Shown piece after piece: positions 33,901-42,933 of a DNA stretch of 64,000 bases. Under the pieces are notes generated by a model, which had not been told where the DNA came from, made no database searches, and worked only from the letters and a program-made list of their open reading frames with translations. Position 1 is the first letter of the stretch, and every line of letters begins with the position of its first letter. The position numbers and the translations under genes were made by a program. Location of the stretch: the NCBI RefSeq assembly GCF_000266885.1, contig NC_018020.1:3844001-3908000 (forward strand), given 5' to 3'. The stretch comes from Turneriella parva DSM 21527. Its GTDB lineage: Bacteria > Spirochaetota > Leptospiria > Turneriellales > Turneriellaceae.

Positions 33901-35550
33901 ATGGGCCTCATTAAACCGACCGCACCTCCGTACGACCCGATTGCCTGGCAAAACCTACCGTTTGCCGAAAAAGCCGAGCAGGCCTGCAAGGCCTGGGCCG
34001 TTCAGGGTTATGGCACGCCGATCGGCGCATATTTTCTGTATGTCTTCAAGATAGTTTTCTACATCTATATGTGGAGCTTCTTCTGCAGTTTCAGCCCCGG
34101 TGCATCGGGTCTCGCAAAGATCGGCGAATGGGCCTTCACACCAATCGCTTTCCAGAAGGCAATCTTGTGGAGCATGCTCTTTGAAGTGCTCGGTCTCGGC
34201 TGCGGCAGCGGGCCACTGACCGGCAGGTACTTTCCCCCATTAGGTGGATTTCTTTATTTTCTGAGACCTGACACGACGAAGCTGGCGCTCTACCCTGGCC
34301 TGCCGATTCTCGGTGGCATCAGGCGTGGCATCGTAGACGTGCTGCTCTATGCTGCGCTGATTGCCGCGCTCGTCTACGCACTCATTTCACCACAGCCCGG
34401 CTTCGATGAGTTCGCGGCAATTGCCGTGCTTTTACCGGTGAACGCGCTGGCAGACCGAACACTCTTTCTCGCCGCACGCGGTGAACATTACTGGACAACC
34501 ACGATGTGTTTTTTGTTTGCCAGCAACTGGCTCGCCGGAGCCAAAGCCGTGCAGCTCGCGCTCTGGTTTTGGGCCGGTTTTTCAAAACTCAACCGCCATT
34601 TTCCGTACGTCGTGGGGGTAATGAATTCAAACAGCCCGTTTACGCGATTCGCCTTCATGCGCCGGTTCATGTACAAGAACTACCCGCATGACGTGAATCC
34701 ATCCACCTTTGCCCGCATCGCCGGCCACTGGGGCACCGCTGTAGAACTGGGTATCCCAATCATTCTGATGCTCTCACCGACCGGCAGCTATGGCCACATT
34801 GCCGGCATGGCGCTGATGGTTGGCCTGCATGTCTATATCACGAGCAATGTGCCGATGGGGGTGCCTATCGAATGGAACTTCATGGTTGTCTACGGCGCGT
34901 TTTACCTCTTCTGGTACAATGCGGATGTCTCACTCATGAGCTTGCCGTTGCCGCTCGCGGTTTTTCTCGCCGTGATGCTGATAGCGCTGCCGCTGATTGG
35001 CAATATCTGGCCGCGCACACTTTCGTTCTTGCTCTCTATGCGCTACTACGCCGGCAACTGGGCAACGAGTGTTTGGCTGTTCAAAAAGGGCAGCCACAAG
35101 AAACTCGAAAAGCTGACGGCCAGTGCACGCTGGGTACCCGACCAGCTGCGGCTTTTTTACAATGAGGCCGATACGATTGCGATTCTGAGCAAGGTGATGG
35201 CCTTCAGGCTGATGCACCTGCACGGGCGCGCGTTTTCGGCGCTCATGCCTTCTGCCGTCGCAAACTTCAATGACTATGAATATGCTGAAGGCGAAGTCGT
35301 CGCGGGCCAGGTATTGGGTTACAACTTCGGCGACGGGCACCTGCATGATGAAAAGCTCGCTGCAGCCGTGCAGGCGCAATGTGGCTTTGAACCCGGCGAA
35401 GTGCGCTGTATCTTTATCGAATCAGAACCGCTGTTCGAAGCAAAACTCGCATACCGCATTCATGATCTGGCGACGGGCAATATCGAAAGCGGGCACATAG
35501 ACGCCGCTCCGCTGCGCGAACGCCAGCCATGGATCACCGGTAAACCGTGA
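33901..35550 (+). CDS. DUF3556-like integral membrane protein
   Basis: A 549-residue membrane protein. About nine hydrophobic segments occupy residues 40-385, with the GVMNSNSPFTRFAFMRR, VYITSNVPMGVPIEWN and VGLHVYI blocks typical of the DUF3556 family known from mycobacteria. The C-terminal 150 residues are hydrophilic (PSAVANFNDYEYAEGEVVAGQVLGYNFGDGHLHDE) and cytoplasmic or periplasmic. Its family has no established function. It overlaps the next gene by four bases (GTGA), so it is probably coupled to the oxidoreductase, perhaps acting on a shared lipid or carotenoid-like substrate. Confidence 0.75.
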   Translation: MGLIKPTAPPYDPIAWQNLPFAEKAEQACKAWAVQGYGTPIGAYFLYVFKIVFYIYMWSFFCSFSPGASGLAKIGEWAFTPIAFQKAILWSMLFEVLGLGCGSGPLTGRYFPPLGGFLYFLRPDTTKLALYPGLPILGGIRRGIVDVLLYAALIAALVYALISPQPGFDEFAAIAVLLPVNALADRTLFLAARGEHYWTTTMCFLFASNWLAGAKAVQLALWFWAGFSKLNRHFPYVVGVMNSNSPFTRFAFMRRFMYKNYPHDVNPSTFARIAGHWGTAVELGIPIILMLSPTGSYGHIAGMALMVGLHVYITSNVPMGVPIEWNFMVVYGAFYLFWYNADVSLMSLPLPLAVFLAVMLIALPLIGNIWPRTLSFLLSMRYYAGNWATSVWLFKKGSHKKLEKLTASARWVPDQLRLFYNEADTIAILSKVMAFRLMHLHGRAFSALMPSAVANFNDYEYAEGEVVAGQVLGYNFGDGHLHDEKLAAAVQAQCGFEPGEVRCIFIESEPLFEAKLAYRIHDLATGNIESGHIDAAPLRERQPWITGKP

Positions 35551-36989
35551 CGGCAGACGCAGTCGTCATCGGTTCGGGGCCGAACGGCCTTGCGGCTGCC
35601 ATACGCCTTGCTGAAGCGGGCGTCTCTGTGCACGTGATCGAAGCTGCCGATGAAATTGGGGGCGGCACACGCACAGCCGAACTGACGCTCAAGGGCTACC
35701 AGCACGACGTGTGCTCTTCGGTGCATCCGATGGGGGTCGTTTCGCCCTTTTTCAAGAGCCTGCCGCTCGAAAGGCATGGGCTGAAGTTCATCTACCCCGA
35801 AGCGTCGGTTGCACACCCGCTCGATAACGGCGGCGTTGCGCTGCTGCTGCCAGGTGTCAGAGACACGGCCGAGCGACTCGGTATCGATGCGCGCAAATAC
35901 AAGAACCTGGTCGAACCTTTTGTCGCAGCGGCAGATGCCCTGTTTGCCGATGCGCTGCACCCGACCGGGTTTCCCAGACACCCGCTCTTGATGGCGCGCT
36001 TTGGCTTAAAAGCCATACGCAGCGCCGAAGCCCTCTGGAAATGCTTCAAGACCGATGAAGCACGTGCGCTCATCGCGGGCTGCGCCGCTCATTCAATTCT
36101 GCCGCTGGATAAGCCGATCACAGCCGCAGTCGCGCTCATTTTTCTCATCGCCGGCCACGTCAAACCATGGCCGATTGCCGCAGGTGGCTCGCAGGCAATT
36201 ACGAATGCACTCGCTTCGTATCTGAGATCACTCGGCGGCACTATCGAAACGGGGCGCCGCATTACGGGGCCGAAAGATTTGCCCGAAGCGCGGGCATATC
36301 TGTTCGATACAAGCCCGAACCTTCTGGCAAGCGGCTTTTTAGGCGTTTTGCCGCAGGGTTACGTCAATCGGCTGAATAAGTTTCGTTACGGGCCGGGTGT
36401 GTTTAAAGTCGACTATGCGCTGTCACAGTCGATACCCTGGACAAACAGAGAGTGTCTGAAAGCTTCGACCGTGCACCTCGGTGGTCGATGCGAAGAGATT
36501 GCGGCCAGCGAAGCCGAAATCTGGCAGGGTAGAGATCCTCAAAAACCTTTTGTGCTTTTAACTCAACAGAGTGAATTCGACGGTTCGCGTGCCCCGAAGG
36601 GCAAGCACACTCTGTGGGCGTATTGCCATGTGCCGAACGGTTCGCGCGCCGATTTGGCAGAAACGATTGAAAACCAGATTGAGCGCTTTGCCCCTGGCTT
36701 CAAGAAGACGATTCTGAAACGGCATGCAATGCACACCGCAGATTTCGAGGCGTATAATGCCAACTATGTCGGTGGGGCGATTACGGGGGGGGTCGCCGAT
36801 TTATGGCAATTTGTGACGCGGCCGGTCGCGCGACTCAACCCCTACACGACGCCGAACCCCAAAATTTTTCTCTGTTCGGCATCGACACCACCGGGTGGTG
36901 GCGTGCACGGCATGTGCGGCTTTCACGCTGCGAATGCCGCACTCTCGCGACTCGCAAAACTGCCGCGCTCACCACTGGCGATACTTTGA
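35547..36989 (+). CDS. Phytoene-dehydrogenase-related FAD oxidoreductase
   Basis: A 480-residue flavoprotein. The N-terminal Rossmann fold AVVIGSGPNGLAAAIRLAEAG and VIEAADEIGGGTRTAEL bind FAD; the C-terminal segment FLCSASTPPGGGVHGMCG closes the FAD site. It belongs to the amine-oxidase/CrtI superfamily, in the group related to mammalian PYROXD2 rather than true carotenoid desaturases. Start is GTG at 35547 within the DUF3556 stop codon. No other carotenoid genes are near, so carotenoid synthesis is not implied. Confidence 0.85.
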   Translation: MTADAVVIGSGPNGLAAAIRLAEAGVSVHVIEAADEIGGGTRTAELTLKGYQHDVCSSVHPMGVVSPFFKSLPLERHGLKFIYPEASVAHPLDNGGVALLLPGVRDTAERLGIDARKYKNLVEPFVAAADALFADALHPTGFPRHPLLMARFGLKAIRSAEALWKCFKTDEARALIAGCAAHSILPLDKPITAAVALIFLIAGHVKPWPIAAGGSQAITNALASYLRSLGGTIETGRRITGPKDLPEARAYLFDTSPNLLASGFLGVLPQGYVNRLNKFRYGPGVFKVDYALSQSIPWTNRECLKASTVHLGGRCEEIAASEAEIWQGRDPQKPFVLLTQQSEFDGSRAPKGKHTLWAYCHVPNGSRADLAETIENQIERFAPGFKKTILKRHAMHTADFEAYNANYVGGAITGGVADLWQFVTRPVARLNPYTTPNPKIFLCSASTPPGGGVHGMCGFHAANAALSRLAKLPRSPLAIL

Positions 36990-37021
36990 TTCTCATTCTT
37001 CACCGAATTGAATGATGAGAA

Positions 37022-37417
37022 TCAGAAATCGTCGAAAAGGCGAAGATTACAGGCTTTTGCAATCTTCGCAAAAATCTTGTCGTGTGTAAACAACCGGGCC
37101 TTTTGATCGAGTGCGACCTGCGCAATATGCGCATCGGGTGTTGAGACGGTGATGCCTTCGGTTTGCAATCGCGCGCGCAAATCGCCGACGCGAAACCAAT
37201 GACTGAGAGATGAGTCAGCGAGGGATAGGTCACCCAAGAATGCCTTGAGCCTCACATTCTGATCGTTCTTACGCGCACCGCTGACAAGCTCGGCCGCAAT
37301 CACGGGCGTCATCAGCACAAGGCCATGTTCGAGCAGCCGGTCTACCGCTTCACATAACGCAGCATCTCTGCCGGCAAAATAGTCGACCCAGATGCAGGTA
37401 TCAACGACGACGTTCAC
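37022..37417 (-). CDS. vapC: VapC-type PIN-domain toxin
   Basis: A 131-residue PIN ribonuclease. Acidic residues of the active site are in VVDTCIW, AAELVSGARK, TPDAHIAQ and FTHDKIF. VapC toxins cut tRNA or rRNA. The GTG start at 37417 overlaps the antitoxin end by 17 bases, as is common; an upstream TTG would add eight residues. Codon use is like the neighbours. Confidence 0.88.
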   Translation of the reverse strand: MNVVVDTCIWVDYFAGRDAALCEAVDRLLEHGLVLMTPVIAAELVSGARKNDQNVRLKAFLGDLSLADSSLSHWFRVGDLRARLQTEGITVSTPDAHIAQVALDQKARLFTHDKIFAKIAKACNLRLFDDF

Positions 37418-37634
37418 GGCTGGTCTCGATATCGATATCAAGCGTCAGCTTGCCCTTCAGTGATCGCCCGGTTTCGAACGCACGCCGGCGGCGCAGCATT
37501 TCAAGGCCGAGAATCAGCGTTTCGGTAATGCCTTTGCCGCTGATCTGCTGCGCTTCGATGAGCAGCTTATGTGGCAGGTTTGCCGTCACGCGCCGGGTGG
37601 CTGTGGCTGATTTTTGAAGGACTGCCGCGTTCAT
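37401..37634 (-). CDS. vapB: VapB-like antitoxin
   Basis: A 77-residue protein. The N-terminal half (ATRRVTANLPHKLLIEAQQISGKGITETLILGLEMLRR) fits a ribbon-helix-helix DNA-binding domain; the C-terminal part is likely the toxin-binding tail. It overlaps vapC. A perfect TTCATAC/GTATGAA palindrome overlaps its start codon and is the probable autoregulatory operator. Confidence 0.85.
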   Translation of the reverse strand: MNAAVLQKSATATRRVTANLPHKLLIEAQQISGKGITETLILGLEMLRRRRAFETGRSLKGKLTLDIDIETSRERRR

Positions 37635-37647
37635 ACGCCTGTATGAA
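37630..37647. promoter_or_regulatory. Probable VapB operator
   Basis: TTCATAC (37630-37636) and GTATGAA (37641-37647) are perfect complements with a four-base spacer. They overlap the vapB ATG. TGTCAA at 37664-37669 reads TTGACA on the minus strand and could be the -35 box. Binding of VapB-VapC here would block initiation. Confidence 0.55.
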
Positions 37648-37687
37648 TGCCGATATGACCTTCTGTCAAGAATTTTATGAAAAATGC

Positions 37688-39559
37688 TTAGCCCGCTTTT
37701 TCGAGTAGCTCAAGAAAGCGCGCTGTTTTGGCCTCAATCTGCCGCCCGATTTCTTCGATTAGCCGACCGAGTTCAGCCGTCTTTTCGAATGGAAGGCCCG
37801 GAGCGGCCAGCGTAGCAGAAGCCTCAGCAAGCCGCGCTTCAAGCAATGGAATTTCTTTTTCGAGGGCATCGCGCTCTTTGGTTTCAGCAAACGTGAGTTG
37901 CGGCGGTTTGGCCGTGCGGCTGCGCTCGCGCGGCTCTTTCGCTTTTTTCTCAGCCGTTTTCTCGCGGTCTAAGGCTTCTTTTTCAGCCAGGTACATCGAA
38001 TAATTCCCGTTGAAATCTTTGACTTCACCCTCTTCCCCTGGACGAAAATCGTTATCGAGCACGAAAAGGTGAGTCGTCAGCTTATCCATAAAGTAGCGGT
38101 CGTGCGAGACAATGAGTAAACAACCCTGAAAGGCCAGCAAGTAATCTTCGAGCACGTTGATCGTCGCGATGTCGAGGTCGTTTGTCGGTTCATCGAGAAT
38201 CAGAAAATTCGGGTTCTGCATCAAGATCGTCAGCAGATAGAGCCGGCGCTTTTCGCCGCCAGACAAGGTCGCAGCCTGCTGCCTGTGCGTCGATGGGGGA
38301 AACAGAAACTGCTCGAGCAACTGCGCCGCGGTGAGAACTTTTCCCTTCGCCAGCGTAACAGCCTCTGCAACATTGCGCACGGCTTCGAGAATGGTCATGC
38401 CTTCGGGAAAATTGCCGCCAGTTTGCCGGTAATAGCCAAAGACTGTGGAGAGGCCTATATCCACCTTGCCTGAATCGGGCTTTTCGAGGCCAGTGATGAG
38501 GTTCAGAAAAGTCGATTTGCCGGCGCCGTTGCGGCCGATGATGCCGATGCGGTCGCCGCGTACGAATTTGTATTCGAAGTTGTGTATGAGCTTGCGGCCA
38601 CCAAACGATTTGCTGAGCGCGGTAATCTCGAGAATCTTGCCGCCGACGCGGTTCATCTCGAGCACGAGAGCCTGCAGCTCTTCTTTTTTCTGCTGGGTCG
38701 CGGCTGCCTTCACAGCCTCGAAAGCATCGACGCGGTACTTTGCTTTCGTCGTGCGCGCCTTCGGCTGCTTGCGAATCCATTCGAGTTCACGGCGCATTTT
38801 ATTCTGCGCCTTTTCTATCGCGATCGCTTCTGCCTCTTCGCGTTCAGCTTTTTTCTCCAGAAAATAAGAGTAATTGCCCTTATAGCTGTAGAGCTGGCCG
38901 TTATCGAGTTCAAGAATTTCATCGCAGACGGTTTCCAGAAAGTAGCGGTCGTGCGTGACGAGCAAGAGTGTGATTTTTTCGCGCTGCAGATAGCTCTCAA
39001 GCCACTCGATCATGTCCAGGTCGAGGTGGTTCGTCGGCTCGTCGAGTATCAAAATTTCAGCTTCGTCGATGAGTGCATGCGCGAGCGCCACCCGCTTGCG
39101 CTCACCGCCAGAAAGTGACCCGACCCTGGCCGCAGTGTCGCGAATGCCGAGCCTGGTAAAAATACCGGTGATCTTACGTTCGTAATCCCATGCATTGGCG
39201 CTTTCGACTTCAGCAATCGCCGCATCGATGCCTTTGCCCGTGCGCATCGCCTCGTCATAGCGCGCTATCACACGCATGACGCTCTTGCGTACATCAAAGA
39301 CGGTCTCGGCAATCGTCATATTCGGGTCTAGTTCGTCGGATTGATCGAGATACGAAAGCCTGATACCGTTGCGCAAAACCACTCGCCCCTTATCGGGTGT
39401 CTCTCGACCGACCAGAATCTGCATCAGTGTCGACTTTCCCGCGCCGTTGCGCGCAATCAGCGCTTTTTTTTCACCCGCATCGAGCCCGAATGAAATATCC
39501 TGAAATAGTGTTTTGGCGCCATAAACCTTGGTGAGTTTTTCTGCAGAGAGATAGTTCAC
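37688..39559 (-). CDS. ABC-F ATPase of the Uup type
   Basis: A 623-residue soluble ABC-F protein of the kind that acts on ribosomes. The GTG at 39559 gives the family-typical MNYLSAEKLTKVYG start; an upstream ATG (39586) is less likely. Domain 1 has IARNGAGKST, LSGGERKRVALA and LDEPTNHLD; an arm/linker region is at about 230-300; domain 2 has IGRNGAGKST, LSGGEKRRLYLL and LDEPTNDLD. A C-terminal coiled coil of about 100 residues (LEKEIPLLEARLAEA) as in Uup is present. It is divergent from tldD across 78 bases. Confidence 0.9.
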   Translation of the reverse strand: MNYLSAEKLTKVYGAKTLFQDISFGLDAGEKKALIARNGAGKSTLMQILVGRETPDKGRVVLRNGIRLSYLDQSDELDPNMTIAETVFDVRKSVMRVIARYDEAMRTGKGIDAAIAEVESANAWDYERKITGIFTRLGIRDTAARVGSLSGGERKRVALAHALIDEAEILILDEPTNHLDLDMIEWLESYLQREKITLLLVTHDRYFLETVCDEILELDNGQLYSYKGNYSYFLEKKAEREEAEAIAIEKAQNKMRRELEWIRKQPKARTTKAKYRVDAFEAVKAAATQQKKEELQALVLEMNRVGGKILEITALSKSFGGRKLIHNFEYKFVRGDRIGIIGRNGAGKSTFLNLITGLEKPDSGKVDIGLSTVFGYYRQTGGNFPEGMTILEAVRNVAEAVTLAKGKVLTAAQLLEQFLFPPSTHRQQAATLSGGEKRRLYLLTILMQNPNFLILDEPTNDLDIATINVLEDYLLAFQGCLLIVSHDRYFMDKLTTHLFVLDNDFRPGEEGEVKDFNGNYSMYLAEKEALDREKTAEKKAKEPRERSRTAKPPQLTFAETKERDALEKEIPLLEARLAEASATLAAPGLPFEKTAELGRLIEEIGRQIEAKTARFLELLEKAG

Positions 39560-39637
39560 CGATTGACCCCAGTTTTGCGCATGCATGCCAGATTCAGAAA
39601 ACGATTCACTCCGCACATTGCTTCAAGGGTCTGCCTC

Positions 39638-41026
39638 ATGAATCAAACAGTCGCCGAAGATATTCTCTCAGCTGCGCTCAGCCAGGGCGCCGACTTCGCC
39701 GACCTGTACGAAGAAGAGACGCGCAACGCAGCGGTGAGCCTGCGCGACCACAAGATTGAAAACGCAACCGCGGGCATCGAATACGGCATCGGCCTGCGCC
39801 TCATCTATGGCACAGACGTCGTTTATGGCTATACGAGCAGCGATTCGAAAGATGCTCTGAGTAAGCTTCTGGCAGCGCTGGTTGCAGCCCGCGCGGCAAC
39901 TGCGCGACTCCCGGGCAACGCCAGGGCGGCTTTGAAGCCCATTCATCAAGCCCCGGCGATACAGAATATTCTGCGCCGTCCCGCTGACGCCGGGCAAGCA
40001 GCAAAGCTGCCTTTGCTCATGCGCGCCGACAAACAAGGTTATGCCGTGTCTCCGCTGGTGCAGCAGGTTTCTGCCTCGCTCGTAGATTCGACAAAGCATA
40101 TTCAAATTGCGAACAGCGAGGGTCTTTTTATCTCTGATTCGCGCACCCGCACACGCTTTTCGGTCTCAGTCACGGCAGAAAAAGCCGGTGAGCGGTTTGT
40201 CGCCGGTGAGTCACCGGGCGCGCTGCAGGGCTTTGAATTTTTCGACAACCTCGACATCGAATCGCTGACCCGGGAGGCGGCAGAACGCGCGGTGCGCATG
40301 CTCGACGCCGGTTATATTGAGGGCAAGAAGATGCCGATCATTCTCGGCCCCGGCTTTGGCGGAGTCATCTTTCACGAAGCCTGTGGCCACCCGCTGGAGA
40401 CCGAAGCGCTGCGCAAAAAGGCGACGCCGTTTGCCGGCAAACAGGGCCAACTCATCGCGCACCCGGCGGTCACAGCGATCGACGACGGCACCATTTTCGG
40501 CAGCTGGGGTTCGGTGGCCATCGATGACGAAGGCATGCCGACTGAGAAGACAGTTCTGATTGAAAACGGCATCTTGAAGAACTATATCTCTGATCGTGTG
40601 GGGTCGATAGAATGCAATGTACGGCGCACGGGTTCGGCGCGCCGTGAATCTTACCAGTACGCGCCGGTATCGCGCATGCGCAATACCTACATCGCCGCCG
40701 GTTCGAGTTCACTCGCCGAAATGCTTGCAGGCATCGACGACGGCCTCTATGCACCCAAACTCGGCGGTGGTTCAGTCAACCCGGCGACGGGTGAGTTCAA
40801 TTTTGCTGTCGAAGAGGGTTACCGCATTCGCAGCGGTAAAATCGCCGAAGGCGTGCGCGGCGCAACTCTCATCGGCAAAGGCCATGAAATTCTGCCGCTG
40901 ATCTCGATGGTCGGCTCAGACCTGGAGATCACCGCCGGCATGTGCGGCGCGTCGTCGGGCAGCGTACCCGTGACCGTCGGCCAACCGACCCTGAAGGTCG
41001 ATGAGATACTTGTGGGGGGTAGATGA
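39638..41026 (+). CDS. tldD: TldD metalloprotease subunit
   Basis: A 462-residue member of the TldD family. ATG 39638 begins MNQTVAEDILSAAL; a longer in-frame start would add 25 residues. The zinc-binding FHEACGHPLE (HExxxH, TldD-specific), GSVAIDDEGMPT, and RMRNTYIAAG are conserved. TldD and TldE form a heterodimer that degrades unfolded peptides or matures modified peptides. The tldE gene follows after 180 bases. Confidence 0.92.
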   Translation: MNQTVAEDILSAALSQGADFADLYEEETRNAAVSLRDHKIENATAGIEYGIGLRLIYGTDVVYGYTSSDSKDALSKLLAALVAARAATARLPGNARAALKPIHQAPAIQNILRRPADAGQAAKLPLLMRADKQGYAVSPLVQQVSASLVDSTKHIQIANSEGLFISDSRTRTRFSVSVTAEKAGERFVAGESPGALQGFEFFDNLDIESLTREAAERAVRMLDAGYIEGKKMPIILGPGFGGVIFHEACGHPLETEALRKKATPFAGKQGQLIAHPAVTAIDDGTIFGSWGSVAIDDEGMPTEKTVLIENGILKNYISDRVGSIECNVRRTGSARRESYQYAPVSRMRNTYIAAGSSSLAEMLAGIDDGLYAPKLGGGSVNPATGEFNFAVEEGYRIRSGKIAEGVRGATLIGKGHEILPLISMVGSDLEITAGMCGASSGSVPVTVGQPTLKVDEILVGGR

Positions 41027-41206
41027 ACAGGATGTTCTGTACTCCGACGCGGCCATGGTTGGCATCTTTGCGGAGGAGCGAATGATCAGGATGATCACAG
41101 GCTTCGCGGCTGCCATGGATGGCATCTATGCCGCGAAGGCGTTGACCTTGCTGATGGCTTGCACCGAATTCTGCGCATTCGCGATGATCCAATATCCGAG
41201 GTTTAG

Positions 41207-42535
41207 ATGAATATTCAATCAGCCATTACCACCCTCGCCGAGCTCGCGGCTGCCTCGAAAGCTCAGGCGTTTGACATCGTCGGCTATGACTCGTTCAGCG
41301 AAAGCGTCGAAGTGTTTGAACAGAAGATCAGCAATACCGAGATTCAGAGTTCAGCAGCGCTCGGCGTCAGGGTGTTTTGTGATCACCGGCCGGGCATCGC
41401 GTTCACTGAGAGGCTGACACCTGAAGCGCTCAAGATCTGTCTTTCTGATGCGATATCGCACACACAGCTGACTGGCGCCGTCGAATATTCAGTCGCCGAA
41501 CCGCAACCTGCGTCAGAGAAGAAATTCGATCATCTATCCCCCGATTTCGAGCGCGTAGCGCTCAGCGATCTCGCCGATTTTTCGCGCCGGCTCGAAAGCG
41601 AAACCCGGGCGCGTGATGCGCGCATTGAAAACGTGCCCTATACCGGCGCGGGCCGCTCGAGTGCGACATCGTATTTTATGAACTCAAAGGGCATAACCTA
41701 CGAACAGACGCACCAGGAGTTTTCGGCCTACACCGCGGCCGTCGCCGCCGCAGGCGATCAGAAAAAAATGGGTTTTTACAGCAATAGCCGCCCTTCTTTT
41801 TCTGAACTTCTGCCACTGGACTTTGCTGGTATCGCCGCACGGCGAACACTCGAACAGCTCGGCGCTGCGCCGGTTAAGTCAGGCGAATACACGGTGCTGT
41901 TCAGCAACAGAGTGGCGGGACAGATTCTTTCTATATATCAATCCTCATTTTTTGCTGACGCAGCGCAGCGCGGCCAGTCTCGCCTCAAGGGCAGGCTCGG
42001 CGAACGCATCGCATCGCCGCTATTGACCATTACCTCAGCTGCGCATGATCTGAAACTGAAAGGCTCGCGCGCCCGCGATGCGGAGGGTACACCGACACGC
42101 GATATCGCAGTCGTCGAGGCCGGGGTATTCACGAATTTTCTCTACAATCTCGAATCTGCCGGCAAAGACAAGAGGGTTTCAACCGGTAACGCAGTCAGAT
42201 CGATTGGGTCAAAGGCTTCGACGGGCTTTAAGAATCTTGTCGTTTCGCCGGGCAATGAACCGGCGCCCGCTCTGCTCTCTGGACGCGTGCTGCTGATTGA
42301 CAAACTCGAAGGGGCAGCCGGCTGCTCGGCGGTTTCAGGGGAGATGTCGATAGGTGCGCAGGGGTTCTTGTACGAAGGCGGCGTGCGGGTGCAGCCGGTT
42401 GACCGCATCACACTCAGCGCGAATATTTTTGATATGCTGCAGAATATCGAGGCGATCTCAAACGAATATAATGACCAGTACGGTTCGGTTTGCGTGCCCG
42501 ATCTGCTCATCGGTAAAATATCGGTTGCGGGCTAA
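41207..42535 (+). CDS. tldE: TldE/PmbA, partner of TldD
   Basis: A 442-residue member of the TldE (PmbA) family, lacking the HExxxH metal motif, as expected for the non-catalytic partner. The NIFDMLQNIEAISNE C-terminal motif and GDAEGTPTRDIAVVEAGVFTNFL-like region are typical. It sits 180 bases behind tldD, longer than usual for this pair. folB begins three bases after its stop. Confidence 0.88.
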   Translation: MNIQSAITTLAELAAASKAQAFDIVGYDSFSESVEVFEQKISNTEIQSSAALGVRVFCDHRPGIAFTERLTPEALKICLSDAISHTQLTGAVEYSVAEPQPASEKKFDHLSPDFERVALSDLADFSRRLESETRARDARIENVPYTGAGRSSATSYFMNSKGITYEQTHQEFSAYTAAVAAAGDQKKMGFYSNSRPSFSELLPLDFAGIAARRTLEQLGAAPVKSGEYTVLFSNRVAGQILSIYQSSFFADAAQRGQSRLKGRLGERIASPLLTITSAAHDLKLKGSRARDAEGTPTRDIAVVEAGVFTNFLYNLESAGKDKRVSTGNAVRSIGSKASTGFKNLVVSPGNEPAPALLSGRVLLIDKLEGAAGCSAVSGEMSIGAQGFLYEGGVRVQPVDRITLSANIFDMLQNIEAISNEYNDQYGSVCVPDLLIGKISVAG

Positions 42536-42538
42536 AAT

Positions 42539-42898
42539 ATGAAACTGAAGCCTCTAACCATTGCGGTCGAACGCCTGAAAGTCACGCTTTCGGTGGGTAT
42601 TTACGAAACCGAGAAACGCAAACCGCAGACTGTTTTTATCTCGGCGCGGCTCGTTTTGAGCGGCACGCGCTACGACGTCGATGACATGAAGAATTCGGTC
42701 GACTACGACGTGCTTTGCAACGAAATCAAGCGCATAGCGGCGCTGAGGCACTATGAACTCATAGAGAATCTGGCGCTACAGATCGGGCAGGCACTCAAAA
42801 ACCTTGCCCGCGCCAAAAGTGTCAGTGTGAGAATCGACAAACCGCTCGCCGCAGCCAAGAACGGCGCTGAGACTATATATGTCGCAGTCGACTGTTGA
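42539..42898 (+). CDS. folB: Dihydroneopterin aldolase-like protein
   Basis: A 119-residue protein resembling FolB, which cleaves dihydroneopterin to 6-hydroxymethyl-dihydropterin in folate synthesis. VTLSVGIYETEKRKPQ, SVDYDVLCNEI and HYELIENLALQIG match the family's conserved blocks; the catalytic lysine is probably in DKPLAAAK. It follows tldE by three bases and probably shares its transcript. No other folate gene is nearby. Confidence 0.8.
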   Translation: MKLKPLTIAVERLKVTLSVGIYETEKRKPQTVFISARLVLSGTRYDVDDMKNSVDYDVLCNEIKRIAALRHYELIENLALQIGQALKNLARAKSVSVRIDKPLAAAKNGAETIYVAVDC

Positions 42899-42933
42899 AC
42901 TTTCAAACCAGCAGGTTCCCTTTTCAAAACCCG

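Noticed and set aside
41001-41210. 69-residue open frame between tldD and tldE
   Set aside because: It overlaps the end of tldD and the start of tldE and lacks a ribosome site; kept only as a finding about the spacer.
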